A stretch of 64,000 nucleotides of DNA from Prostheceraeus crozeri (lineage: Eukaryota > Platyhelminthes > Polycladida > Euryleptidae): contig CAJQUW010002146.1 in NCBI GenBank assembly GCA_907163375.1, forward strand, positions 52,681 through 116,680. Reading direction: 5' to 3'. Shown here piece after piece: positions 32,398 to 40,752 of the stretch (positions are counted from its first letter, which is position 1; the number at the start of each line of letters is the position of its first letter). The notes beneath the pieces were generated by a model. The model was not told where the DNA came from and searched no databases. It was given only the letters and a program-made list of their open reading frames with translations. The position numbers and the translations under genes were made by a program.

Positions 32398-33963
32398 TTA
32401 ATTATTAAGTATTTCACTAACACCATTTATTAATGGTTTTATATCATTAAAAGTTTTTTTGGCTTCATCAAATGTAGATTTAGCATCAGAAAATGTAGAT
32501 TTAACATCAGTTATTATTGGTGTTGCTTTTCTTAAACCGTTTCTAACATCATTTATTGCAATTTTTAAATAGTTTAATGTTTCATTATCTTGTAATCTTT
32601 TTGGTATTGGTATACCAAATTTTGCATTTAAATAATGATCAAAATAAAAATAAAATGTATCAGGAATAATTTTTAGTGGTACTTTTGCTTCAGACTCTAA
32701 AAAGATAATTATTTGTTCTATAACTTGATTTGATAAATGTTTTGTATTTGCATATATTCTAATATCAAAATCTTGAGAGTTATTATAGATTTCATGTTCG
32801 GTATCTACTAATATATTTAAATCTTTATCATATACTTGCATATGTTCACTTATGGTGTCAACACGTATTATTCCATATTTATGATGTGTATAATATGATA
32901 AAGGCATATTCATTTTATAATTTTTATTAATATCATTAAAGAATGCTGCATTATTTTGTGTAGTTGTAAAAAATGTTTGAATGTTTTCTCTAATCTTATT
33001 ATCTACATCACAAGCTTTATGAGCTAATACAACTATTTGAATATTTTGATGTCTTCCTTTTGTAAATATTTCTGACATATTTTTTTGTTTTGATAAACTT
33101 GCAACATCATCTAAAATTAATAAAGATTTATTTTCAGGTGTACCAGCAAAACTTTCCATATCTTGTAACTCATCTAATTGTTTATCATTATAGACGTTTG
33201 TAAAAGTTGGCCATTCAGAAGTATGCATACAAAAAATATGTACTTTTGTTTCATCCTTATAATATTGGTTTATATATTTTTTAATAAACGTAGTCTTACC
33301 ACTTCCAGTTTTACCGTAAACAATGAAATGTAAATTTTCTTGGTACATTTTACCTTGTTTAATATTTTTATTATTAGTTTTATCCTTAATCTTATCTTCC
33401 TCAGTCTTCCATCCTTCAAAAGTTTTTTTTTCTTGATTATAAAAAATTATTCTCTTTTGTTCCTCTGTTAGAAAGTAACCCCATTGATTTCCAATACATA
33501 TAACAAGATGATAAATAAAAAATATTAAAATACATGCTAACAATATTTTTATACAATGAAATTTTAAAAAATTCCAAAGACGTGTAAGATCTGATTGTGG
33601 TATTTTTTTATTAAGAGATGAATTAGGGGGTAGTGTCTCTAAATATTTTTTATTATATGTATTTTTATCTATATTATTATATATATTTTTATCTATATTA
33701 TTATATATATTTTTATCTATATTATTATTATATCTAGTATTATATATAGGATTATCTACAATATTATTAATATCTTTTAGATTCGGATCTTGAGGGGTTA
33801 GTGTATCTTGAAACTCAGTGTTATTCATATAATTATTTATTATTTCGTTTATTGCATTAAGAGATTTATGACGACTTAGATTACTTTTATTACTTTTATT
33901 ACTTTTATCACTTTTAATTAAAACCGGTGAATATAAATCTTCCAAATTTTCGCTTTTATTCAT
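32398..33963 (-). CDS. Second packaging-type ATPase with membrane anchor
   Basis: 521 residues. The N-terminal ~125 residues are Asn/Ser-rich and include a 9-residue repeat (NNIDKNIY). A transmembrane helix, ILLACILIFFIYHLVI, is near residue 140. The ATPase core has Walker A VYGKTGSGKTTFIKK near 222 and Walker B SLLILDDVASL near 287. FTKGRHQNIQIVVLAHKA matches the FTRGRH motif of the 262-residue ATPase, so the two are diverged paralogues of the FtsK/HerA packaging family. The C-terminus ends in amphipathic repeats (VKSTFSDAKSTFDEAKKTF). An anchor suggests action at a membrane or at an internal capsid membrane. A division of labour between the two ATPases is inference. Confidence 0.85.
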   Translation of the reverse strand: MNKSENLEDLYSPVLIKSDKSNKSNKSNLSRHKSLNAINEIINNYMNNTEFQDTLTPQDPNLKDINNIVDNPIYNTRYNNNIDKNIYNNIDKNIYNNIDKNTYNKKYLETLPPNSSLNKKIPQSDLTRLWNFLKFHCIKILLACILIFFIYHLVICIGNQWGYFLTEEQKRIIFYNQEKKTFEGWKTEEDKIKDKTNNKNIKQGKMYQENLHFIVYGKTGSGKTTFIKKYINQYYKDETKVHIFCMHTSEWPTFTNVYNDKQLDELQDMESFAGTPENKSLLILDDVASLSKQKNMSEIFTKGRHQNIQIVVLAHKACDVDNKIRENIQTFFTTTQNNAAFFNDINKNYKMNMPLSYYTHHKYGIIRVDTISEHMQVYDKDLNILVDTEHEIYNNSQDFDIRIYANTKHLSNQVIEQIIIFLESEAKVPLKIIPDTFYFYFDHYLNAKFGIPIPKRLQDNETLNYLKIAINDVRNGLRKATPIITDVKSTFSDAKSTFDEAKKTFNDIKPLINGVSEILNN

Positions 33964-34340
33964 TTATTATTTTTAAAATAAAAATTTAGGAATTATTATT
34001 TTTTTAATTCCGGACTCGCATTCTTACACTCTTATGAGTGTTTTTAACCTCTGTAGAACCTCCGGAATGTGTCGGACTTTTTGTTCCTATACTCAAAAGA
34101 AGTATGTTCCGAACCTCTCCTCTCTTCCGGAATGCTTAAGAATATTTTAATAAAATAATATTTTATTCTTTATAAAAAATAATATTTTAATATATATAAG
34201 ATTATTTTAGTTGAAATACAACTATTTTAGTTGAAATACAACTATTCTAGTTGAAATACAACTATTTTAGTTGAAATACAACTATTTTAGTTGAAATACT
34301 AATATAAATTATTATTTTGACATAAATTATTATTTTGACA
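33964..34340. repeat. Intergenic hairpins and 20-bp self-complementary array
   Basis: 34010-34135 holds several small hairpins, including ACACTCTTATGAGTGT (34026-34041), and repeated TTCCGGA/CCGGAATG. 34204-34299 is about five copies of ATTTTAGTTGAAATACAACT, each able to fold (AGTTG-loop-CAACT). It separates the ATPase gene from the zinc-finger region on the same strand, so it may hold a terminator or promoter. Confidence 0.8.
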
Positions 34341-34640
34341 TAAATTATTATTATGTTGATTATTGTGTTGATTATTATGTTGATTAAGTTTTGGACATAG
34401 TGCTACATGTCGCTGAAAATTTTTCTTTAATATAATTTTTTGACAACCTCTACATTTAACTTTTTCTTTTAAACAATCCTTACACTGATATTTACTATCA
34501 TAAAACTCTGTCTTAGGTTTAGTAATTTGACAACTTGTACATTGTCTTGTAGAACTTATACAAGAATTATAATGATTAGTAATTCCTTGATTTGTAAAAT
34601 ATTTATTACAATTACGACATAACTGATCTTTTAATTTATC
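34340..34640 (-). pseudogene. Zinc-finger-like coding stretch
   Basis: The minus strand reads as a Cys/His-rich protein: CRNCNKYFTNQGITNHYNSC, CTSCQITKPKTEFYDSKYQC, then CRGCQKIILKKNFQRHVALC, followed by repeated QHNN and Asn-rich tail. It adjoins the zinc-finger gene to its right and probably shared its history. I treat it as a broken accessory part. Confidence 0.6.
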
Positions 34641-35218
34641 TTTTTTTCTTTTTTAACCTCTTCTGTTTGTTCACATAATTTTAAATGACGTGCAAAATTT
34701 TTTGATGTTATATTTTTATTACATCCGGAACATATTTTTTTGTTATTACTTTCAACAAATTGATTTTTATCAATATAATTATTTTGTGCTACATTATTAT
34801 TTTGAACAAAAGGATTATTTTGTGCTACATTATTATTTTGTGCTAAATAATTATTATTATTTTGCCTAGGTGTATTTTGCTTAGGTGTATTTATTCTAGC
34901 AGTATTTTGCCTAGGTGTATTTATTCTAGCAGTATTTTGCCTAGGTGTATTTATTCTAACAGTATAAAGATTTTGTTCTTTATCTGAAATAAATAAATGC
35001 TTTAATCTTTGTAATGGTTGCTCTGATTGAATATTATTATACTGAATACTATTATTAGGTTGAATATTATTCTGAATACTATTATTAGGTTGAATACTAT
35101 TATTAGGTTGTAATTGATTCATATGCATACCACATGGTGTGTTTTTCATATGAGAATATAATAGTGTTTGATTTAAAAAACGCACATTGCAAACTTGACA
35201 AATTTGAGTCATTTCCAT
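34631..35218 (-). CDS. Zinc-finger, Asn/Gln-repeat protein
   Basis: 195 residues. The N-terminus has a C2H2 finger (CQVCNVRFLNQTLLYSHMK). The middle is low complexity: NNSIQP repeats, then about four INTPRQNTAR units, then AQNNNV repeats. The C-terminus has CSGCNKNITSKNFARHLKLC. It may bind nucleic acid, perhaps the genome or a viral promoter; no family function is known to me. The repeats are encoded by 27-30-bp tandem DNA repeats at about 34867-34965, which change length easily. It faces the polymerase block, back to back with the fibre-like gene on the plus strand. Confidence 0.65.
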   Translation of the reverse strand: MEMTQICQVCNVRFLNQTLLYSHMKNTPCGMHMNQLQPNNSIQPNNSIQNNIQPNNSIQYNNIQSEQPLQRLKHLFISDKEQNLYTVRINTPRQNTARINTPRQNTARINTPKQNTPRQNNNNYLAQNNNVAQNNPFVQNNNVAQNNYIDKNQFVESNNKKICSGCNKNITSKNFARHLKLCEQTEEVKKEKKIN

Positions 35219-35293
35219 TTTTTTATTTTTATTAGGAAAAATTTTATTTTTACAATTTATGTATTTTTATAATCAGAAAAAATTTTATTTTTA

Positions 35294-36181
35294 TTGTTTA
35301 AAAATGATGTTGGTGGAGGTGCATATATCCCGAATAATCGTGAATCAGAAATAGAAATAGAAAATTATATCATGAAAACTGGAGACGTTTTATCTGGTCC
35401 ATTACATCTTTCTATTCTTCCGCAACAAAATACAGAGTTAACAAATAAACAATATGTTGATACACAAATCAATGACTTAAAAGAAAAATATATAAACGAT
35501 GTTTTGGTTCCACTGATGAATGAATTAAAGTTGCTAAAACTTAATGACAAATCATTAAACGAAAAATTATTAAAACTTGATAAAAAGGATAGAGAGCTAG
35601 AAGCAGATATAGCAAAACTTTTTAAAAAGATTTCTGAACAATCAAAAATTTTAATATTACTTTCCATAAATTTAAAATCTGCTGTAATTAAAAATAAACA
35701 TCAGATAAAAATGTTAAAAGAACAATTAGAAGATGAAATAGAAAAACTACCTGAAAGAATTAAAAAAAATTTAAAGCAGTTACAAACTACATTCCAAAAA
35801 AGTGTTGATGAATTGAGTTCTAAAATTACTCAACAAATGAAAAAGATGAATAGAATAATAAATGAAGTAAACTCACTTAATGAAAAAGTTGATAAAATGA
35901 AAACTCTTAAAATCAATTTAGAAAATGAATTAAAGAAAAATTTACAAGAAAACTCTAAAGAAAATAAAGAACAGTTAGATGCTGTTAAAAGACAATTAGA
36001 TGTTCTTAAAATTAAGTTAAATGCTCTTAAAACGGCGTTGAAGATTAATCAGCAGAAAATGCAAGTTAATAGAAGAGAAATTAAAGTACATCACACACTA
36101 CTTGACGCAATAGATAAAGTGCAACAGGCAATTAATAAAGTTATCTCGAAGTTGTTATCCATTCATAAACGTAAATCTTAA
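35294..36181 (+). CDS. Fibre-like coiled-coil protein
   Basis: Up to 295 residues. The start is unsettled: the open frame begins at 35294 and the first in-frame ATG is at 35372. An N-terminal block, MKTGDVLSGPLHL followed by NKQYVDTQI, resembles the repeat that heads phage tail fibres and adenovirus-like fibre shafts. The remaining ~200 residues are continuous coiled coil with heptads of Leu, Ile and Lys. I infer a trimeric fibre or spike. It opens the plus-strand structural block leading to the major capsid gene. Confidence 0.65.
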   Translation: MFKNDVGGGAYIPNNRESEIEIENYIMKTGDVLSGPLHLSILPQQNTELTNKQYVDTQINDLKEKYINDVLVPLMNELKLLKLNDKSLNEKLLKLDKKDRELEADIAKLFKKISEQSKILILLSINLKSAVIKNKHQIKMLKEQLEDEIEKLPERIKKNLKQLQTTFQKSVDELSSKITQQMKKMNRIINEVNSLNEKVDKMKTLKINLENELKKNLQENSKENKEQLDAVKRQLDVLKIKLNALKTALKINQQKMQVNRREIKVHHTLLDAIDKVQQAINKVISKLLSIHKRKS

Positions 36182-36366
36182 ACGAGTATTGTAAATATTA
36201 ACTTAAATATTTTTTACCTACAAAAAATAAAAATCATAAAAAATATAAATATAATTTAAAAAATATAAATATAATTTTAAAAATATAAATATAATTTTAA
36301 AAATATAAAAGTATAAATATAATTTTTAAAAAAAATTTAAAAATATAAAAGTATATAATTTTAAAA
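36182..36366. repeat. AT-only repeat tract
   Basis: Near-perfect tandem copies of AAAATATAAATATAATTTT fill 36240-36365, directly before the small gene at 36367. It is probably promoter-region low-complexity DNA. Confidence 0.75.
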
Positions 36367-36540
36367 ATGGATAAAATTAGAGCTGATAATTTTAAAAGAA
36401 TAAAACAATTAGAAGAGTTAATAAAACAAAGAAATATTATGAAAGAAAATCATAGAATAAAAAGAATGATTGATGCAGGTTTGGTTCCTGATAAAGTTAA
36501 ACCAAAAACCCAATCTGTAAAAGTTAAGAACAAAAAATAA
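36367..36540 (+). CDS. Small protein matching the N-terminus of the 271-residue protein
   Basis: 57 residues: a first helix (DNFKRIKQLEELIKQRNIM) nearly the same as the start of the protein at 26800-27615, then a short basic tail rich in Lys, Val and Pro. It is either a separate small gene that reuses this helix or a relic of recombination. ATG is preceded by the usual A-rich leader. Confidence 0.5.
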   Translation: MDKIRADNFKRIKQLEELIKQRNIMKENHRIKRMIDAGLVPDKVKPKTQSVKVKNKK

Positions 36541-36554
36541 ACATTTTTTATAAT

Positions 36555-36587
36555 GGACATCGGAGATGTCTTCCAGGGCTTCGCCCG
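36555..36587. repeat. GC-rich double palindrome
   Basis: GGACATCGGAGATGTC followed by TTCCAGGGCTTCGCCCG, identical to the copy in the terminal repeats (23988-24020). It lies between two plus-strand genes. Confidence 0.75.
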
Positions 36588-36603
36588 TATTTATATTTTT
36601 CCC

Positions 36604-36615
36604 AAAAGTCAAATT
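36604..36615 (+). promoter_or_regulatory. Shared upstream motif AAAAGTCAAATT
   Basis: It begins 24 bases before the ATG of the pVI-like gene. The same 12 bases begin 25 bases before the major capsid ATG (37231-37242). Identical sequence at nearly identical spacing suggests a late-gene promoter or initiator element. Confidence 0.45.
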
Positions 36616-36627
36616 TATTACTAAAAA

Positions 36628-37140
36628 ATGCCTATAATTTATAAACACAATCTTAAACAATTTGCTTCAAATCAAAAAATTTCTCATGAACCACGTATGA
36701 ATCCTGTTTATCATTATGATAATAGAGAAACCGTTCACACGGAAGGAGCTGGGATCTTTTCTGGTATTGGTAGTATCGTTAACTTAATTAAAAATAATAA
36801 AGATTTGATTACATCTGCTGCAAAAGGAGCAGCTGCTATAGGTAGTACAGCTAGTGCAATATCAAATGCTGTTAAATCACAAAACGAATTAAAACAACTA
36901 GAAGCTATTCGTAAACTTAGGAATGATTCTGAAGAACTAAAAAATTTAAAAAAACTTTCAGAGGAAACAAAAAACAAAATTGCTAACATAGCTGTGGGGG
37001 GTGAAACCTTGAGGAGCGGAGCTCCGTCTAATAGTAAACATAATGAAAAAACAATTGAAGAAATAAGAGGTAATGGCGTGAGCAGCAACCTTCTGTCCAA
37101 CCAGCAAAGCTGTAGCGGAGCTGGTCTAGCAAAATTCTAA
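36628..37140 (+). CDS. pVI-like membrane-active minor capsid protein
   Basis: 170 residues. After a 38-residue leader comes EGAGIFSGIGSIVNLIKNN, then AAKGAAAIGSTASAISNAVK, amphipathic and small-residue-rich helices like those of adenovirus protein VI and equivalent Polinton proteins that disrupt membranes after cleavage. A coiled segment (NELKQLEAIRKLRND) follows, then a variable tail. GC-rich palindromes at 37011-37027 and about 37085-37130 lie in the tail and alter its composition. It sits just upstream of the major capsid gene. A Gly-containing site near ETVHTEGAGIF could be cut by the adenain-type protease; that is inference. Confidence 0.65.
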   Translation: MPIIYKHNLKQFASNQKISHEPRMNPVYHYDNRETVHTEGAGIFSGIGSIVNLIKNNKDLITSAAKGAAAIGSTASAISNAVKSQNELKQLEAIRKLRNDSEELKNLKKLSEETKNKIANIAVGGETLRSGAPSNSKHNEKTIEEIRGNGVSSNLLSNQQSCSGAGLAKF

Positions 37141-37230
37141 AATTATATTTAGTAAAATTCTAAAATTATATTTAGTAAAATTCTAAAATTATATTTAATA
37201 AAATTTTTTTTTCTATCTGTGAGAAAAACA

Positions 37231-37242
37231 AAAAGTCAAATT
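37231..37242 (+). promoter_or_regulatory. Shared upstream motif AAAAGTCAAATT (capsid gene)
   Basis: Second occurrence, 25 bases before the major capsid ATG at 37256; compare 36604-36615. Confidence 0.45.
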
Positions 37243-37255
37243 ATTTCTTATAAAA

Positions 37256-38590
37256 ATGTCTTCGCTTATCGAAAATAAATTTAAATTAGATGATCCCCCG
37301 TTCACCAGTTACAATCAAAAAAAGAATGACTATATAAGAATTGCTATGAATCCCGGATCTTCCAGTAGAGTAAACACTGGAGGAGATTTAATCTTTGAAG
37401 TTGATAATCAGCAGAGTTATTTATATTTACCTGATTCATTTTTACACTGCGAATATTCTTTATATAGTGATGCTAATTTTACAACACCATTACCAGATAC
37501 CGATAATATTACACTAGAGAATAATTTTTTCCCAAGTTTATTTACACAAATGCGTTTAGATGTTGCAACTCAAAATATAGAAACAATAAGTGATTCCCCA
37601 GGTGTAATTGATACAATGCTTAGATTTATAACAATTGGTGAAAATAATAAAAAGCATGAAATCGAAGGTTGGTTTCCTGATACTAATGATGGTATAATTA
37701 TTGATGATTTAACTCACGCTGGAACAGATGCAGCAGGAATTGCGAAAGATGTAGAAAATATTGCAAAACATTTGAATAAAACAAATAATGAAGCATATAA
37801 AGAAAGACGTGAATTTAACAAAAAAAGTAAACAGACAGTAAATTGGTCATTGTCTCCATTATTCGGTTATTTAGATTATGATAAAATATCATATCAATTA
37901 AAATTTAAATTAATAATTCATCGTACAGCAAATAATGAATTAATCTTTTTTGGTAAGACTGGGAAAAAAGCATATTTAAAAATTGATAGACTTGAATGGT
38001 GGATTAAGCATATTACTCCTAGTTTAGAGATTGAAACAGCTATTGCAAAAAGATTAAATACTAACAAACCAATTCCAGTAAATTTTCTAAAGCGTACTGC
38101 TAGTTCAGTAACTTTTTCAGAGCAAAGATTTAACTGGCATTTTACTAGAACTGCGAATACTCCAAGATATTTATTACTAACATTTCAAAGAAATAATTCT
38201 CCAAGTTTTGATAAGAACAATAATATTTTTCATATTAATACAATTCGAAGTTTACAAGTTTCATTAAATCAAACTCGATATCCAATTGATCCATTAAGAT
38301 TCGATGATACCAATAATCAATTTATGGAAGGATATGATTCTTATAGAAATCTTTGTATAGAATTTGGAGTTGAACCACAATTAACTCCTGGAGATTGGAG
38401 ACATTTATATCCAATTTTCTGTTTCGATTTAAGTGCACAATCTGAAGATATTATTAAAAATGGTTGTGATGTAACAATTAATATTGAAAAGAAAGATTCC
38501 ACAACTTCATTGATGGCTTATGGTTTATTGCTAGAAGATGCAAAATATTCTATTGAAATTCTTAATGGAAAGATGGTTAGGATAGGCTAA
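37256..38590 (+). CDS. Double jelly-roll major capsid protein
   Basis: 444 residues, the usual size for a Polinton or adintovirus major capsid. The N-terminal jelly roll includes DLIFEVDNQQSYLYLPDSFLH and FFPSLFTQMRLDVATQNIE; the helical linker is around residues 150-190. A conserved SLSPLFGYLDYDKISYQLK stretch lies near 200, matching the LLGFFEDYK-type block of this family. The second jelly roll includes KAYLKIDRLEWWIKHITPS, ARYLLLTF-like TPRYLLLTFQRNN, and PLRFDDTNNQFMEGYDSYR. A final FCFDLSAQSEDIIKNGCDVT block is typical. The protein would form trimeric hexon-like capsomers. The gene is a single open frame with a clear ATG, between the pVI-like and pX-like genes, the conventional Polinton order. 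Confidence 0.92.
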   Translation: MSSLIENKFKLDDPPFTSYNQKKNDYIRIAMNPGSSSRVNTGGDLIFEVDNQQSYLYLPDSFLHCEYSLYSDANFTTPLPDTDNITLENNFFPSLFTQMRLDVATQNIETISDSPGVIDTMLRFITIGENNKKHEIEGWFPDTNDGIIIDDLTHAGTDAAGIAKDVENIAKHLNKTNNEAYKERREFNKKSKQTVNWSLSPLFGYLDYDKISYQLKFKLIIHRTANNELIFFGKTGKKAYLKIDRLEWWIKHITPSLEIETAIAKRLNTNKPIPVNFLKRTASSVTFSEQRFNWHFTRTANTPRYLLLTFQRNNSPSFDKNNNIFHINTIRSLQVSLNQTRYPIDPLRFDDTNNQFMEGYDSYRNLCIEFGVEPQLTPGDWRHLYPIFCFDLSAQSEDIIKNGCDVTINIEKKDSTTSLMAYGLLLEDAKYSIEILNGKMVRIG

Positions 38591-38819
38591 AGCCAGAGGA
38601 GCTTCGCTCCGATCGGTTAATAACCTGAGGACCCTTGGTCCGATCGGCTAAAGCCAGAGGAGCTTTGCTCCGATAGGTTAATTAAAATTTTTTTCATAAC
38701 TAGAATAGATTAAAATTTTTGTTAACTTAAAATTTCTTAACTAAAAATTTTTCATAACTAGAATAGATTTAAATTTTTTGATAACTTTAAATTCTTAACT
38801 TAAAAATTTGTTATTAAAA
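38591..38819. repeat. Cluster of GC-rich hairpins downstream of the capsid gene
   Basis: AGAGGAGCTTCGCTCCGAT occurs twice with one change (about 38603-38621 and 38653-38671), with GAGGACCCTTGGTCCGAT between them, each ending in TCGGYTAA. They form three short hairpins immediately after the capsid stop. The remainder is AT-rich leader with a duplicated CATAACTAGAATAGATT. Possibly transcript 3' ends. Confidence 0.75.
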
Positions 38820-39305
38820 ATGTCGCAAGCGAAAAGTAATATTAATAATAAAACTGTTGAATTAAAATTACGTAATATTGTTGACAAAAATACCCCTAAA
38901 ACTATTACGATTAACAAAAAAAAGTATTACATAAGTAAACCAATGATAGAGAATATTCAATTACAAGAAGAAAAGAATGGTGGGATTCTTCCATTAATTC
39001 CACTAATAATAGGTGGCATAGCTGCAGCAGGAAGTGTTGCAGGTGGGACAGCTGGTATTGTCCAAGCAGTAAATAAAAATAAATCAGAGAAGGCAGCATT
39101 AGAAGAACAAAAACGTCATAACAGAGAGTTAGAGAAAGTTGCTAGGGGAGAAGGAATAGTAGATAATTTTATCAGTAAATTAAAATTAGTTGACGAAGGA
39201 AAACGAGTTCTTAAAAATATTCTCCACAATGTTGATGATTTAATTGAAATTAAAGAAACTAAAGATGGTTCTGGAATATATCTAAGTCCTAGTATGATTC
39301 GGTAA
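38820..39305 (+). CDS. pX-like small core/minor capsid protein
   Basis: 161 residues from the ATG at 38820. A basic N-terminus (TPKTITINKKKYYISKP) precedes a Gly/Ala-rich hydrophobic helix pair, GGILPLIPLIIGGIAAAGSV, near residue 60, then AGGTAGIVQAVNKNK and a charged coiled coil. This Gly-rich hydrophobic pattern followed by an Asn/Lys linker is typical of adintovirus/Polinton pX-type proteins and resembles adenoviral core peptides. A C-terminal GSGIYLSPSMIR resembles the usual conserved end of this family. It is adjacent to the capsid and integrase genes. Confidence 0.65.
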   Translation: MSQAKSNINNKTVELKLRNIVDKNTPKTITINKKKYYISKPMIENIQLQEEKNGGILPLIPLIIGGIAAAGSVAGGTAGIVQAVNKNKSEKAALEEQKRHNRELEKVARGEGIVDNFISKLKLVDEGKRVLKNILHNVDDLIEIKETKDGSGIYLSPSMIR

Positions 39306-39377
39306 TAACCTCAGGACCTTTGGTTCTTTTCGGTAAAACAATTTTTTTTATCTTCTTAATTTTTTTTATCTTTTAAA

Positions 39378-40718
39378 ATGAATATTAAAAATTCCGAAAA
39401 TTTAATTAAATTAAAAATTTCTAATTTAGATTTATTGAATTATCTATTAAACAAAAATAAAAACTCAAATTGTAAAATTTATGAAGGTAACGACGACAAA
39501 CAAAGTTTGGCTACTACCTACGGTGGTGACATACAAAAAACATTAGAAAACTTTCCTGGATTTATTTGGAGTAAATATTCGAAAGAAAAACATCTTCCTG
39601 GTCATTCATATACCGGTCCAGGAACTCGATTAGATATAAGACTAGATGAGAATAATAATCCGAAACCAGGTGAAGAACCAATAAATAGAGTAGATGCCGC
39701 CGCTTACAGGCATGATTTAGCTTATCGAAATCATGATCTAAGTTCTCGTCATGCAGCTGATAAGAAGATGATTCAAGAATTAGATAGTATTCAGAATCCT
39801 ACATTTAGAGAAAAAATTGAAAGAATGTTTGTTAAGAAAGCTTTACAAGCTAAAATATTATTCGGTCAGGGTTTAAATGAAAATCATAATTCAGACGTTT
39901 ATGCATCTGAAATTCATAAAGAATATAGAAAGCCTAAATATTTATTAAAAGTAAAAGTATTTAATAAAGATGATATTTGGAGTGCTGATCTTATTCATAT
40001 GCCGAATGAAAGGGACCGAACCGAAGGTTCTAAGACAAAGTCTGACTACAAATACGCATTGACAGTTATAGATTTATATACACGATACGCTTGGGTAAAA
40101 CCTTTAAAAAATAAAAGTGGTCTTTCAGTTAAATATGCGTTTGAAGAAATCTTTAAAGAAAGTAATAGAAAGCCAAAAAAATTGTTTGTTGATAAAGGGT
40201 CGGAATTTTATAACCGAAACGTTCAGCCACTATTTGAAATTGTTTATTCAACTGAAAACGCAGGAAAAGCTATAGTGATAGAAAGATTCAATCGGACGTT
40301 AAAAAATAAAATTTTCAAGAAATTTACTCAGCAAGGAAATCAGAAATGGTTAAAAATATTACCAGGAATTGTGGAAGATTACAATAATAAAGTTCATTCA
40401 GGTATTGAAGAAACCCCAAAGAATGCTTCTGACGACCCTGATTTAATACGAAAGAAAATATTCGAGAATAATTATTCGAATGAGAGTAATCCGAATTTGC
40501 AGAAACTTAAGCCGAAATTTAAAATTGGAGATAGAGTTAGAATATTTAAATATAAGAACAAATTTGAAAAAGGCTTTGTTGGTTATTGGACTAAAGAAAT
40601 ATTTGAAGTTTCTAAAATAAATCAAAGTTATCCGATTACTTATGAAATTAAAGATTTAGATAATGAGGATATCAGAGGCCGTTTTTATCAAAATGAATTA
40701 CAGAAAACAGAGCTTTAA
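39378..40718 (+). CDS. Phospholipase A2-like domain fused to Polinton integrase
   Basis: 446 residues in one frame. Residues ~70-150 are a parvovirus VP1-type phospholipase A2 domain: LPGHSYTGPGTRLD (calcium loop) and VDAAAYRHDLAY (the His-Asp catalytic pair). Then follows a retrovirus-like integrase (rve): DDE candidates are Asp in WSADLIHM (near 202), Asp in LFVDKGSEFY (near 271) and Glu in KAIVIERFNRTLK (near 303). A C-terminal SH3-like tail (FKIGDRVRIFKYKNKFEKG) ends the protein. The integrase would make the 6-bp staggered cut seen at the ends; PLA2 breaches endosomal membranes in parvoviruses. A GC hairpin lies in the linker (40011-40034). I recall similar fusions in other invertebrate elements; untested here. 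Confidence 0.9.
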   Translation: MNIKNSENLIKLKISNLDLLNYLLNKNKNSNCKIYEGNDDKQSLATTYGGDIQKTLENFPGFIWSKYSKEKHLPGHSYTGPGTRLDIRLDENNNPKPGEEPINRVDAAAYRHDLAYRNHDLSSRHAADKKMIQELDSIQNPTFREKIERMFVKKALQAKILFGQGLNENHNSDVYASEIHKEYRKPKYLLKVKVFNKDDIWSADLIHMPNERDRTEGSKTKSDYKYALTVIDLYTRYAWVKPLKNKSGLSVKYAFEEIFKESNRKPKKLFVDKGSEFYNRNVQPLFEIVYSTENAGKAIVIERFNRTLKNKIFKKFTQQGNQKWLKILPGIVEDYNNKVHSGIEETPKNASDDPDLIRKKIFENNYSNESNPNLQKLKPKFKIGDRVRIFKYKNKFEKGFVGYWTKEIFEVSKINQSYPITYEIKDLDNEDIRGRFYQNELQKTEL

Positions 40719-40752
40719 CCTTTAGGTGGCGCTTTAGCTAGCTTCGTTTGAG

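Noticed and set aside
39378-40718. Retrovirus or LTR retrotransposon because of the integrase
   Set aside because: No reverse transcriptase, gag or LTRs nearby; capsid, ATPase, protease and 6-bp duplication show a Polinton.
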